Below are positions 1 to 10,435 of a DNA stretch of 64,000 bases, in pieces (the first letter of the stretch is position 1; the number at the start of each line of letters is the position of its first letter). The position numbers were made by a program, and so were the translations under genes. Location: the NCBI GenBank assembly GCA_001599815.1, contig BCIA01000002.1:1247831-1311830 (forward strand), in the 5' to 3' direction. The stretch comes from Furcasterigmium furcatum. Lineage: Eukaryota; Ascomycota; Sordariomycetes; Glomerellales; Plectosphaerellaceae. Under the pieces are notes generated by a model. It was not told the origin of the DNA. It made no database searches and saw nothing but the letters and a program-made list of their open reading frames with translations.

Positions 1-1450
1 CCCATCTCGCCAAGGCGGGCGCCTTCTACGTTGACGTATGGCCCATCTCATGGCCGATGCTCGTCGTTTTCCACCCGGACCTGTGTGCCCAGTTCACGCA
101 GGATAACCCTTTCCCGAAGCATGAGATTCTCAAGTTCGAGTTCCAGGTCTTTTCGCAGTGCAAGGACCTCGTGACGTCCGATGGCAGCTACTGGAAGAAG
201 TGGCGGTCTATCTACAACCCCGGCTTCTCTGCCCAGAATATCCAGATGCTCGTCCCCGGCTTCGTGGAGGAGGCCTTGCTTCTGAAGAAGTACCTCGAGG
301 ACGTTGCCCGGTCGGGAGAGAAGATCAAGCTCGAGGACAGACTTATGGAGGCCACCTGCGATATCATCGGCCGTGCCGTGCTGTAAGTGAGCGCCCGTCA
401 CCTGGGACGATGGTGCGTGAGTGCTGACACCAAGGAAGCGGGAAGAGCTTGGGCATCCAGACGTCCGAGTCAGCCTTCTGGATCGCCCTGAAGAACAATG
501 TCGCCTGGCTCGCTGCCAACTGGGCGCCTCCGTACTGGTCTAAGCTCTTGAATCCGATGCGCCTACCCTTACTGTGGAAGAACAACCGCATCATGTTCAA
601 CGAGCTCAGGCCCATGATCGAGGACCAGCTTCGCAACGACGACCGCATTGAAGGGCCCAAGACCATCAACGCGCTGGCCATCCGCGCCTTCAAGAAGGAG
701 TTCGGCACCGGCTCGAAGCCGGGCAGCAAGCTCGAGCGCGACTTCATCGAGACGACCGTCGAGCAGATGAAGATCTTCCTCTTCGCAGGCCACGACACCA
801 CCTCCTCGACCCTCTGCTACGCCTACTACCGCCTACATAAGAACCCAGAGGCTCTCGCTAAGCTCCGCGCCGAGCACGACGCCGTCTTCGGCCCCGATCC
901 CTCCGTCGCCGCGGACCTCATCGCCGCCACGCCCACCCTGCTCAACCAGCTCCCGTACACCACCGCTATCCTCAAGGAGACCCTGCGCCTCAGCCCGCCC
1001 GTCTCCTCCGTCCGCCAGACCCAGGAAGAGGTCTACCTCGTCCACCCCGAAACCCGCCAGCGCCTGCCCACCAAGGGCTTCATGGTCATGTCTTCCGCAC
1101 ACATGATGCAGCGCCACCCGGACTACTGGCCCGATCCCGAGGCCTTCATCCCAGAGCGCTGGCTTGCGCGGGAGGGCGACCCGCTACGGCCCGTGAAGAA
1201 CACCTGGCGGCCTTTCGAGCTGGGCGCGCGAGGCTGTGTGGGCCAGGAGCTGGCCATGACGGAGCTGCGGATGCTCCTGGCCCTGATGGTGCGGGACCTG
1301 GATATCATCCCGGCCTACGACAAGGGCGCGCCGACGTTCGGCGGGGACGAGGCGTACCAGCAGGACGTGCCTGGGAACCTAGTCCCCCATCCGAAGGACG
1401 GCCTGCCCGCGAGGATCAAGTTGAGGAAGCACGTGCCCGCTCCGGCGTGA
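1..1450 (+). CDS. Cytochrome P450 monooxygenase (CYP59/StcS-like), 5' partial
   Basis: Haem-thiolate monooxygenase. The frame is open from the window edge (codons start at base 3), so the N-terminal anchor and start lie outside. Exon 1 ends at 382; a 56-nt intron (383-438, gtaagt...aag) restores frame, and exon 2 is 439-1450. Visible motifs: a WxxxR C-helix (W-K-K-W-R) near 190-208, the I-helix oxygen-binding AGHDTT (about 785-802), ExxR as ETLR (977-988), a PERW segment, and the haem-binding loop FELGARGCVG (1214-1243) with the Cys ligand at 1235-1237. All catalytic elements are intact. The run 'NPGFS' and overall pattern resemble the CYP59 family that includes sterigmatocystin-pathway StcS (from memory, not searched). 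The next gene is convergent, only 106 bp away. Substrate unknown. Confidence 0.9.
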
Positions 1451-1556
1451 GAGCCCAGGCCTGGCGCAGTAATCAAGACTCATGTTCATCATATCTATTT
1501 CACTTTACAACATGTCTGTCTCATCTCATGCCTCATCCCACATCTTCTCCTCTAGC

Positions 1557-4009
1557 TCAGTGCTCGAACCCGACCCCCAAGGGCCCGTTCAGGTCCCGAA
1601 AGTCCCCCCGCAGAGCCCCGATGCCGTTCGCGCGGACCTCCTCCACCAGGTCCCTGATCTTCGGCGCCATCCGCGCGGGCTCGAAGCCGAAGTACTCGTA
1701 CGCCGCCTTGGAGGGCAGGCTCTTCCCGAACCGGCGCATCGAGAAGGACGCGTCGGCGTAGCGCTCCCACCCGTTCGCGGCGTACGCCTCGATGACGACG
1801 ACGGGCCTCCCGCTCTCGGGCCGCAGGACGGAGCGCCTGTACTCGCGGGTCTGCTGCTCGAAGAGCCTCGGGCAGGGGAAGGAGACGACGCGCGCGCGGA
1901 TGCCGTGCTCGCTCGCGAGGAGGTCGCGCGTCTGCATGGCGTAGCCGAGCTCGGAGCCGACGCCGATGAGGGTGACGTCGAAGCCGTCCTGCTCGGCGAA
2001 GACGTACGCGCCCCGCTGCACGCCGTCGCGCGAGGAGTGCTGCGGGTACTGCGTCAGGGCCTGACGCGAGAGGGAGATGATGGTGGGCGTCTCGGTGGAC
2101 TGGATCGCCGCGATGAAGGCGCCGGCGACCTCCTCCGAGTCGCAGGGCCGGATGTAGAGGGTGTTCGGCATGGCCCTGTACAGGGCCGGGAGGGCGATGG
2201 GCTGGTGCGTCGGGCCGTCCTCGCCGGTGCCGATGCTGTCGTGGGTGGCGATGTGGATCTGCTGGAGGCCCTGGAGGGCGGCCATGCGGACGGCGGGCGC
2301 GGCGTAGAGGTAGAACATGAAGAATGAGCTCGTGACGGGCAGGAAGGTGCCCTTGTTGAAGGCGGCGAGGCCGTTGGAGATGGCGCACATGGCGTGTTCC
2401 CGGATGCCGTAGTGGATATACCGGCCGCTGTAGTTTCCGTCGAGCCCGCAGGCGGTCCGGAGCTCGGGCTGCCGATCATGTTAGTTCTCGAGGAGCGGGT
2501 GGATGCCAAGAGAAGAGTCACGTACCGACTGGAAGTCCACCTTCTGACTGTACGCGACGTTGCAGGAGGGCGTGAGGTCTGCGGTACCGATGAGGAAGTT
2601 CTTGAGCTTCTCGCCGAGGGGGTTGCCGATGATGCCGGCCGACTTGCGGGAGGCCGTCGGCTCCGTGGGAAGCTCTTCCTTGGAGGGGATGAGCTCGGTC
2701 CAGTCGCCGGGCATCTTGCCCTGGACGCGCAGATGGAACTCCTCCGCCTCTTCGGGATACTCTTCAGAATACCTCTGGATCGTCTGCTGCCAGGTGGCCT
2801 CGTGGGACTGGCCGCGGGGGATGACGTCGGAGAAAAAGTCGTAGACGTCCCGGGGGATCTGGAAGTCCTCGCTCTCGTCGAGGCCGAAGGATTTCTTGAT
2901 GTTGGCGACATCGTCGACGCCGAGGGCGGCACCATGTGTCTTGGCATCGCCGGCCTTGACGGAGCCGAATCCGATGGTTGTGCGGATGTTGATGAAGGTG
3001 GGCTTGTCGCTTGTCCTCGCGGCGATGAGAGCGTGTGCGATGGCTTCACGAGCAGGTCAATGATATCGTTCTGGGAGCCTTGAGGAGACATGGTGCTTGC
3101 TTACCTTCCACGTTTGAGTTGCCGTCGAGAATCTCGTGGACGTTGAACCCCGTCGCCCTCATCTTGGCGTTGATATCCTCCGTGTTGGCAACATCCGCCG
3201 TGCCGTCGCATGTGATGGAGTTGTTGTCATAGATGATGCAGAGGTTGTTGAGCTTCCAGTGTCCCGCCAGAGACACCGCCTCGAGGCCAACGCCCTCCTG
3301 AAGGCAGGCATCGCCGATCATGCACCAGGTCATGTTGTCGACCAGCTCGAATCCGGGCTTGTTGTAGGTGGCAGCCAGGTTCTTCGTGGCCATGGCGAGG
3401 CCGACGGCGTTGGCGACGCCCTGACCCAGAGGCCCGGTTGTGACCTCGACGCCCTCGTTCTCGATCTCGGGGTGTCCGGGGCAAAGAGAGTCGAGCTTGG
3501 TCGAGTGGTAGCTCTTCAGCTGTTCGATGGTCATGCTCTTCACGCCGATGAGGTGCATGAAGAGGTACTGCCAGAGACAGGCGTGCCCTGGGCAGGAAGT
3601 GGTCAGTAGAGTCGAGACACGCCGTTCCATGCCGGGCCATCCGCTTACCGTTGGAGAGGACGAACCGGTCCCGGTTGAAGTAGTCGCAGTTGCTGGGCGA
3701 GTACTTCATGACATACTTGTACAGGGCGATGCCGATAGCTGCCATGCCCATGGCAGAACTGCTCGGCGTCAGTCTCAGGCCCTGGGGCTCGAGGAGAAGA
3801 GCAGGACATAATTACCCCGGATGACCGCCATTAAACTGTTGGCAGAGGTCGGCAATGAACGCGCGGAAGACCTTCAAGACCCTGTCGTGCTTGTCGGCGC
3901 TCTCGAACTCGAGGTTGGCCACCGCCGGCAGGCCGTGGGCGTTGGTGATGACGGGCTTCACGGGAAGCGGCTGGGCGGCCTTCTCGTACACTTCCAGCGA
4001 GGGAGCCAT
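1557..4009 (-). CDS. Transketolase family enzyme, dihydroxyacetone-synthase-like
   Basis: Thiamine-diphosphate enzyme moving two-carbon ketol units between sugar phosphates. Five exons (minus order): 4009-3816, 3758-3649, 3587-3105, 3043-2526, 2468-1557; introns 57-61 nt; product 738 aa. All junctions keep frame. Visible: GGHPGSAMG at the first junction, TGPLGQG, the ThDP-binding GDACLQEG (about residues 193-200) followed by DNN, the pyrimidine-domain GIREHAM and DSIGTGEDGPTHQP, and a C-terminal transketolase domain. The sequence resembles the filamentous-fungal clade usually annotated as dihydroxyacetone synthase more than housekeeping transketolase (inference). It ends in FEH, with no PTS1 peroxisomal signal, unlike methylotrophic-yeast DHAS, so it is probably cytosolic. 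Its promoter is shared with the divergent Zn2Cys6 gene. Confidence 0.9.
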
Positions 4010-4298
4010 TGTGATGATTGAAGATTTGCGATTTCCAGACTGGAGACTCTTGCAGGGAGATCAAGTCTGCAATGAAGGCCAGTTGACCAGCCAGGGGCCC
4101 GGCCGAAGCCATTTTTAAGGAGTCCTCTGGCTGCATCGTGGTGTGGGTTTGTTCGACTACGACGGCCTTGCTCCGATGTCATGTTGATCATGCGAGCACC
4201 CTTCGTCTGCGGATGCTCGCCTCGATGCGTCCTCGTGTCGAACGCAGACAGCCCGAGCTGAGGAGGTTGCCCCGTGGGGAAACTCACCCGGGACCTGA

Positions 4299-4309
4299 CT
4301 CAGGGGTAA
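4299..4309 (+). promoter_or_regulatory. Shared promoter element 1, copy 1
   Basis: CTCAGGGGTAA, identical to 8173-8183 in the other divergent promoter of the left cluster. It includes an AGGGG core of the type bound by stress C2H2 zinc-finger factors (family knowledge). Function inferred only from the repeated location. Confidence 0.45.
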
Positions 4310-4357
4310 AGGTGCTAACACAAGCGAGAAGTCAAAAGGGGTGAGCCCCACTCCGGC

Positions 4358-4369
4358 CTCGATGCGAAG
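4358..4369 (+). promoter_or_regulatory. Shared promoter element 2, copy 1
   Basis: CTCGATGCGAAG, an exact 12-nt match to 8187-8198. The 9-nt core CTCGATGCG also occurs at 4221-4229. All three copies are intergenic. Confidence 0.5.
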
Positions 4370-4380
4370 TCGGACTAAGT

Positions 4381-4391
4381 CTCGTCTCGAG
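4381..4391. promoter_or_regulatory. CTCG-N3-CGAG inverted repeat, copy 1
   Basis: Inverted repeat with a 3-nt spacer (TCT). The same arrangement is at 8244-8254 and 8354-8364. Spaced inverted repeats are the usual form of dimeric Zn2Cys6 binding sites; the link to the adjacent regulator is inference. Confidence 0.45.
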
Positions 4392-4694
4392 GCACATCTC
4401 TTAGTACACGGCAGTTCACCTCTTCCACACCTCCCCTTCCATTGCCACCATTGCGAGCCTCGCAGTTCCGGATCTTTTCTCAAATCTCCCTTGGGCCGTT
4501 TCTTCCCCGCAAATCCGGGGAAGGCTCTCTGGGACTCCGGAGATCGTGCATCAGTATTTAACGAGCCCGACATCTCGAGACGAAGCGGGCATCGGACTCC
4601 CCTTACTGGGATGCTGCCATCGCTTCCCTGTCAGAGGCTCGAAGCGAGAAGACTCGCATAATCGTCGGCAGCTCGAGGGGCGACCGAGGACTCG

Positions 4695-6838
4695 ATGACC
4701 GAAAAGCAGACGCCTCGGTCGAGGCGGCTCAGGCCGTCCAGGGCCCGTGGCCTACGGACCTCGACCGGCTGGTGAGTGCTCATGCATGGGTGGTCCCCAG
4801 CCTGAGATGCCACTGCTAACTCGCACAGTTGGACTTGTAGAAAGCGGCGCGTCAAGTGCGACGAGAAGAAGCCGCAATGTACGCAGTGTTCTAAGGCGGC
4901 CGGTCGCGAGTGCCAGTATGGGCCAGATGCCGGCGCCCGGGGTCGATCAAGTGTGACGGCATCCATTGAGGAAGAGGACGCCGAATCCAACTCGGGCTCC
5001 GTGTCCCACGATGCCACGAATCCAGGAAGTGTCCAGCCACTGGAGGGCCAGTCTGTGCTGGAACAGACCGCCACCTCCGATGCTCCTCATGAGGAGTCCT
5101 CCTTCGATGCGCCGGATGTGCCCCTAGCATCAACAGTGTCGTTCCAGATAGACCCTCAGCTGTCCCGAGACTTGTCAACTGGAATCCCAGGCCCGTCTGC
5201 TGTCAGCCTCGACCCTGGCATCTCCCCCTTCTCGGGGAACCAGACGTCCTTGCTGAACATCTCTCCCTTCGAGTGGTATGATCTCCTGGCGCAGGACGCC
5301 ATCACCCAGATTCAGAGACAGGCAAGTCTCGCGAACGCTGAACCTCGCTGGGCTTTTGACGAAACCGCTCTCTCGAGGCGCCAGAGCCCGATTCCCTTTG
5401 CGGAAGACGAAGAGTCCGCCGCCACGGGTATCACTAGACGACCTCCCGGCGAGCAAGACCAGAAATCCGTCACTGAGCCTTGGAACACAACCAGCAACAT
5501 CGCACTCTCCGAAGAGGACCGAAAGTACCTGAAATACTACATCAATGTCGTCGGGCCAATCTTAGATCTGTTTGACCCCGATGAGCACTTCACCAATGTC
5601 GTGCCTCATCTGGCTATCCGCAACGTGGGCTTGCTCAAGTCCATCCTGGCTGTCGCTGCCAGACATATGTCTCTGGCAGCTTGCTATTCGCCGCCTCCCG
5701 CTGGCGATGTTGAATCCCAGGCTCCCAATGGCCCCCTCCAAGAAGAAAGAGAGTCCTCGCTGAGAGGCACAGAGCACGCCCACATTGCCGCGCAGTATTA
5801 CTACGAGACCCTCCAATACCTTTCCAACAACCTCCTGTACCCGTCCTACGCCGACTCCCTCGAGATCCTGGCCACGTCGATAATGATTAGCACCTATGAG
5901 ATGTTCGACTCCAATGGGTCGTCCAACACCGGAGACTGGGAGCGGCACCTCCGGGGCTCGTTCTGGATCCAGCGATCCCAGAATAACAACGGGGAGACGC
6001 TGCACGGCCTCCGCCGCGCCGTGTGGTGGGCGTGGCTCCGGCAGGACACGTGGGCTGCTTTCCGCCTCGGAAGGCCGACGCTGACCATCTGGCGACCCGA
6101 GAAGCGGCTGGAGGACCTCAACTCCAACGAGCGGGCGACCCGCATCCTATACATCGCGGCCAAGTGCGTCGAGTACGCCGCCGGAAGCAACGCGTCGCCA
6201 CAGGACATCGGCCAGAGGATGGAGCACGGCAATCGATTGCTCCAGGCCTTGAGCGACTGGTACAATGCGCTCCCGCCGTCGTATCGGCCGCTTGATTCCG
6301 GCTCTCGACCTGAGTACGCGTCAAGTGTGGCAGATTCCGTCTCCGTCGGCACGCCGGGGACACTTTCTACACAACGTCCTGACTCTGGGTTGCCGAGCAC
6401 GGGGCAGCCCATCTTCCAGCCTGTCTGGATGCATCCCCGGAATCACGCTGGTGCCATGCAGATGTACCACTTTGCGAAGGCCAGCGTGCTCCTCAACCAG
6501 CCTACGGTGGGAGGCCTGGGGTCTTATCGGCGGAGGCAGCGCACCCTCAACGAGAGTCTGCACGCCATCTGTGGCGTGGCCAGCGCCTGTGACCCTGCCG
6601 ACCACGCCATGGCGTTTGTCAACGTGCAGGCAGTATTTGCCAGTGAGTCAGCACAAGCCACCGTTGAGTGTTGGGAAGCGATGCTGATGATTTCTTCTTT
6701 TCAGTCGGCCAGTGCGTTCAGATGAGCGAGAAGCAGACGGAGATCGTGGCCATTCTCGAGCAGGCCCTCGCGAGCAGCAAGTTTCCGGCGACTAATCTTG
6801 TTGATGAGCTGAGAGCATCGTGGCAAGAAGCTGCGTGA
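4695..6838 (+). CDS. Zn2Cys6 fungal transcription factor (candidate cluster regulator)
   Basis: Nuclear DNA-binding regulator. Exons 4695-4771, 4829-6642 and 6705-6838; introns 57 and 62 nt with good branch points (gctaac before 4828). Product 674 aa. The first intron interrupts the zinc cluster: splicing joins TG to T to make the first Cys, giving C26-x2-C29-x6-C36-x6-C43-x2-C46-x7-C54 with the basic stretch RKRRVKC, a complete binuclear cluster. An acidic and Ser/Pro-rich linker follows (about 60-190), then the fungal-specific regulatory domain, including a WWAWLRQD segment typical of such factors. The last exon is needed to avoid a stop at 6723-6725 and gives a helical C-terminus. It is divergent from the transketolase and convergent with the SDR, 251 bp apart. 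Confidence 0.9.
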
Positions 6839-7089
6839 GGATGGGAATGATAATATTCGAACAGTCTATTACATTATGACAGGTAGAGAGAGGTATGATC
6901 GTGTTCCCGGGGAAGCCTCTGGACCAGACTCGACATGTCTCAGGCCTGCCTGGACACCATCATGATACCATACTCAGCGCAACTCCGGAGCAAAAAGAAG
7001 AAAAACCGGCATTCTCAGCTTCAATTCACATTCATTCGTGTTCTAGGTGCACTTGGTCGTCTCAAAGTCTATACTATCCAGGTCCAACC

Positions 7090-7992
7090 CTACCACGCTC
7101 CAACAATGCCCGCAACGGGAATATCAATCCCCGTCGTGTACGAGGCGCAGTCCGAGAGCAGATACACATACGCTCCCCCAAGCTCCTTCGGGTCAGCCAG
7201 CCGCGGCATGCCGCCATAATACTGCATCTTCAACTTCCAATCCGGGGCCTGGTCGACAAAGTACGTCATGGCGGTCTTGACGAAGCCGGGCGAGATGGAG
7301 TTGACCCTGATGCCGTGCTTCGCCCACTCCATGGCGAGCGTGTGCGTCATGTTCCTCACGGCGCCCTTGGTCGCGCCGTACGGCGCCGAGGGCGCGGCCC
7401 GGTTCGGGCGGTACGAGGTCATGGAGGCCGTGAAGACGATGGAGCCCCTGACGCCGAGCTCGATGAAGCGCCGCGCGACGGTGGTGGCGCAGAAGTACGC
7501 CCCGAAGACGTTGAGGTCGAAGAGCTTCTCGAGCTGGGCGCGGTCGAAGTCCAGCGCGGGCTGGTGCTTGGTCATGCCCGCGTTGGCGACGAGGCCGTGG
7601 ATGGCGCCCTGGGCGGCGATGATGGTGTCCACGGCTGTGGTGATGCTCTCCTCCGAGGTGACGTCGCAGCGGACGTAGTGTAGCTTCTTGGGCGCGGACC
7701 TCTGCAGGGCCTGGAACTCCTCGCCGGGCTCGAAGAGGTCGAGGCTGTAGACGGCGGCGGCGTCGTTGGCGAGGCAGACCTCTGCGATGCCGAGGCCGAT
7801 GCCCCTGTTGGCGCCGGTGATGGCGATGACCTTGTTCTTCAGGGAGACTTTCCAGTCGTGGTCGGCCGCGGGCTGGGTGTTGAGGAAGTCTGGGGATGTT
7901 GCCTGGCCATTTTGGGTCTCGGGAGAGGCAACGGGTGCGCTGCCGCTGGCGGGCTGCCCTGATGTGATGTCGGCGACGGCGGAGGGAGACAT
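7090..7992 (-). CDS. Short-chain dehydrogenase/reductase (SDR), polyol/sugar-type
   Basis: Single-exon NAD(P)-dependent oxidoreductase, 300 aa. Classical SDR marks: cofactor loop TGANRGIG (59-66), NAG (137-139), catalytic Ser190, Tyr205 and Lys209 in YGATK, and NSISPGF after the catalytic helix. An N-terminal Ser/Pro/Gln-rich tail of about 48 residues precedes the Rossmann fold and is unusual for a family of about 250-260 aa; it reads in good codons and has no transit-peptide character. The C-terminal TTGIDIPVAG is typical of sorbose-reductase or D-arabinitol-dehydrogenase-like SDRs (tentative). A sugar or polyol substrate would fit the neighbouring transketolase. The promoter is shared with the MFS gene. 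Confidence 0.88.
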   Translation of the reverse strand: MSPSAVADITSGQPASGSAPVASPETQNGQATSPDFLNTQPAADHDWKVSLKNKVIAITGANRGIGLGIAEVCLANDAAAVYSLDLFEPGEEFQALQRSAPKKLHYVRCDVTSEESITTAVDTIIAAQGAIHGLVANAGMTKHQPALDFDRAQLEKLFDLNVFGAYFCATTVARRFIELGVRGSIVFTASMTSYRPNRAAPSAPYGATKGAVRNMTHTLAMEWAKHGIRVNSISPGFVKTAMTYFVDQAPDWKLKMQYYGGMPRLADPKELGGAYVYLLSDCASYTTGIDIPVAGIVGAW

Positions 7993-8172
7993 TGTGGAGG
8001 GATATCGGCGCTGACTCTTCGGCGGTGAGGTGTTCGGGTGGTGTCAGGATTCGAGTTCGTACATCGAGAGGTTAGAGGATTATATCACTGATGTTGAAGT
8101 CGCAGGGAAGTAAACCACGCTCGGGGCCTCGTGGAGTTGGACGGGTCATGAAGATGGAGGGTGGTTCAGGGG

Positions 8173-8198
8173 CTCAGGGGTAATGGCTCGATGCGAAG
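8173..8198 (+). promoter_or_regulatory. Shared promoter elements 1 and 2, adjacent copies
   Basis: The 11-mer (8173-8183) and 12-mer (8187-8198) lie side by side here, while at 4299-4369 they are 48 nt apart, in the same order and orientation on the + strand. Confidence 0.5.
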
Positions 8199-8243
8199 AC
8201 AGTCGCAGAGCCGTTGAGCAGCTGGACGAGAGTCGAAGAGCGC

Positions 8244-8254
8244 CTCGAACCGAG
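8244..8254. promoter_or_regulatory. CTCG-N3-CGAG inverted repeat, copy 2
   Basis: CTCG AAC CGAG, 250 bp upstream of the SDR start. Same geometry as 4381-4391. Confidence 0.4.
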
Positions 8255-8353
8255 CCTATCTCACGGACCCAGACTTCTTTCTGATCAAGGTCTCGGATAG
8301 TGGAATACCTAGCTGGACGGCCTTAACTCTCATGTCAGACTCCGACTTTGGTC

Positions 8354-8364
8354 CTCGCACCGAG
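8354..8364. promoter_or_regulatory. CTCG-N3-CGAG inverted repeat, copy 3
   Basis: CTCG CAC CGAG, extended by one more paired base on each side (C...G), about 400 bp upstream of the MFS start. Confidence 0.4.
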
Positions 8365-8766
8365 GCACCACCGAAACAACAAGGGCGGTGGGCTCGCAAC
8401 GACACCACCCTGTTGCTTCACACTCCCCCTAGCTCCTTTTCTGGGCCTGGACAAGAGCTAGTCTCCAACCTCCGAGTCAGTCTCCCCCATCACAGTGAGT
8501 CCCCATGGGGATCGCAACCTCTACCCCGGCTGCGAATACCAGGCATCGGAAACTGTTACGAAGCAGATGAAGCTGACGGTCGGTCTCTTCGTACAGTCCT
8601 AGCATCAGTGCATCCGTGTCTCCGGCTTCCCGTGAGGCCGACTGCTTGTCCGAAGCTGGACGCAGTATAAGACATCAGGGGCCCGGGAACGTTTTCCCAA
8701 CTCAGACTCCTTTGCATACATGAACCTCCAACATCATCGTCTTCTTCCTTGCCACACCTCTCAGCA

Positions 8767-10435
8767 ATGACAGCCAACCCGGGATCATCCTCTGCCAGCG
8801 TCGAAGACATGGAGGGCGTCTCTCGCAAGGAGCAGGCTCCTGACCATGTCGAGGAGACGGGCCAGCTCACCTGGACCGAAGAAGAGGAGAAGCAGCTTGT
8901 GAGGAAGGTCGACACGTTCTTGCTTCCCACCATCTGGCTCATGTACCTGCTGTCCTACATGGATCGGACCAAGTAGGTTGGCCAGAGAACTTACCCATCT
9001 CGCAGGAAATGACTGACTCTCCATCAAGTATCGGAAATGCAAAGATTGCCGGAATGGAGGACGACCTCGAGTTGACCTCGGACCAGTACAGCATCGTTCT
9101 CGTCGTGTTCTTCAGTAAGATATCAGCCCGCGCCTCATGTTGCTTCACTGCGCACCTCTCTGACTCTGGAACCAACAGTCGGCTATGTCATCTTCGAGCC
9201 GCCCTCCAACATGATCCTCGTCCGCACCCGGCCCTCGCTCTATCTCCCCTTCCTCATGGCCGTCTGGGGCGTGTTGACCTGCATCATGGCCCTCGTCCAG
9301 CACTACCACCACCTCATCGTCCTCAGAGTCTTCGTCGGTATCATGGAGGCTGGCTTCGCTCCGGGCATCCTCCTCATCTTCTCCTCGTGGTATAAGCGAG
9401 ACGAGCAGTCAAAGCGCTTCGCTGTGTTCATGTCCGCCGCCATTTTGTCTGGTGCGTTTGGTGGGCTGCTGGCTGGCGCCATCACCGGTGGACTTGAGGG
9501 CGCCCACGGCATCCGCGGATGGCGATGGCTCTTCATTGTGGAGGGAGTGGTATGTTTGCCCGCTTAGTAGCTGTTACGTCTGGACAACCAACTGACACCC
9601 GACCCTCTGCAGGCTACGATAGGATGGGCTGGCATCTCCGTCTTTCTCCTGCTGGACTACCCGTCCAACTCCAAGCGCCTCACGGAGCGCCAGAGGGCCA
9701 TCGCCGTGGCCCGTCTGCAGGCCGACTCGGTTGCCACAACCACGGACGGGGGGAAGGTTGGCAAGAGGCAGTCGTTCATGCTGGCTCTCCGAGACTGGAG
9801 GACCTGGGGCTTTGTTCTCGGTTACATGGTGAGTTCTTTCTGCCGCCGTTAGGGGTCCCCGAGGATCGCGTGCTGACATGGGACTCGTTTCTACTCGCCA
9901 GGTCATTGTCGGATCGTCCACGCTCTCCTACTTCTACCCTACCCTCGTGCGTGGCCTGGGCTATACCAACGTCGTCGAGGCCCAGTACATGACGGTCCCC
10001 ATCTACGCCGTGGCATTCGTCTGCACCGCCATCAGCGGGTACTTCGCCGACAAGATCCCGGGCCACCGGGGTATCGTCGTGGCCTCGTGGCTCGCCTTCT
10101 CGATGGTCACGTCCATCGTGGTCTGCGTCGTGTACGACTTCAAGGCCCGCTACGCGCTCCTGGTCCTCATGGCCGCGGGCCTGTGGTCCTCGAACGCCAT
10201 CTCGCTGTCCTTCGCCTCGTCGACGTTCGGGTCCATGGACGCGGAGGTCCGCGCCATCGCGCTGGCGGTGATGAACGGGATGGGCAACCTGGCCCAGATC
10301 TACGGGGCGTACCTGTTCCCCTCGGGGGACGCGCCCAAGTATCTCAGGGGCTTCGGCGTCATCTCGGGAATGCTCGGCTTCGGCGTGTGCGTCTACATCG
10401 TCATGCATGTCCTCGTCAGGCGGTTCAAGCCCTGA
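8767..10435 (+). CDS. MFS transporter, Dal5/allantoate-permease (ACS) family
   Basis: Plasma-membrane proton-coupled carrier for small organic anions. Exons 8767-8972, 9029-9114, 9179-9549, 9613-9828 and 9902-10435; introns 56-73 nt; 470 aa. ATG 8767 is the first Met; upstream in-frame codons have none. The N-terminal cytosolic tail ends in LLSYMDRTNIGNAK, spliced across intron 1; this first-helix motif marks the anion:cation symporter family (Dal5, Tna1, vitamin and allantoate permeases). Other family marks: EPPSNM, the R-V-F-V-G-I-M-E-A-GFAPG helix, SSWYKRDEQSKRFA and WRWLFIVEG. About twelve hydrophobic helices are readable and there are no breaks. Substrate cannot be read from sequence; the context suggests import of a precursor or export of a product of the cluster. 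Confidence 0.9.

Larger units (their letters stand above)
4010..4694. promoter_or_regulatory. Divergent promoter, transketolase / Zn2Cys6 regulator
   Basis: A 685-bp gap between two head-to-head start codons, so it must hold both promoters. It contains CTCAGGGGTAA (4299-4309), CTCGATGCG at 4221-4229 and again inside CTCGATGCGAAG at 4358-4369, a CTCG-TCT-CGAG inverted repeat (4381-4391), and the palindrome CTCCGGAG (4535-4542), a CGG-type half-site pair. The first elements recur in the SDR/MFS divergent promoter at 7993-8766. Confidence 0.6.
7993..8766. promoter_or_regulatory. Divergent promoter, SDR / MFS transporter
   Basis: A 774-bp head-to-head gap. It carries CTCAGGGGTAA (8173-8183), then only 3 nt later CTCGATGCGAAG (8187-8198), both exact copies of elements in the transketolase/regulator promoter. 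Two CTCG-N3-CGAG inverted repeats follow at 8244-8254 (spacer AAC) and 8354-8364 (spacer CAC). This is the main evidence that the four genes are co-regulated. Confidence 0.6.

Noticed and set aside
1736..1744. CGCATCGAG, reverse complement of the shared cluster motif
   Set aside because: Lies inside the transketolase coding sequence near its 3' end, so not counted as a promoter site.
1482..2327. 281-codon + strand frame over the transketolase 3' end
   Set aside because: Antisense shadow of a GC-rich exon.
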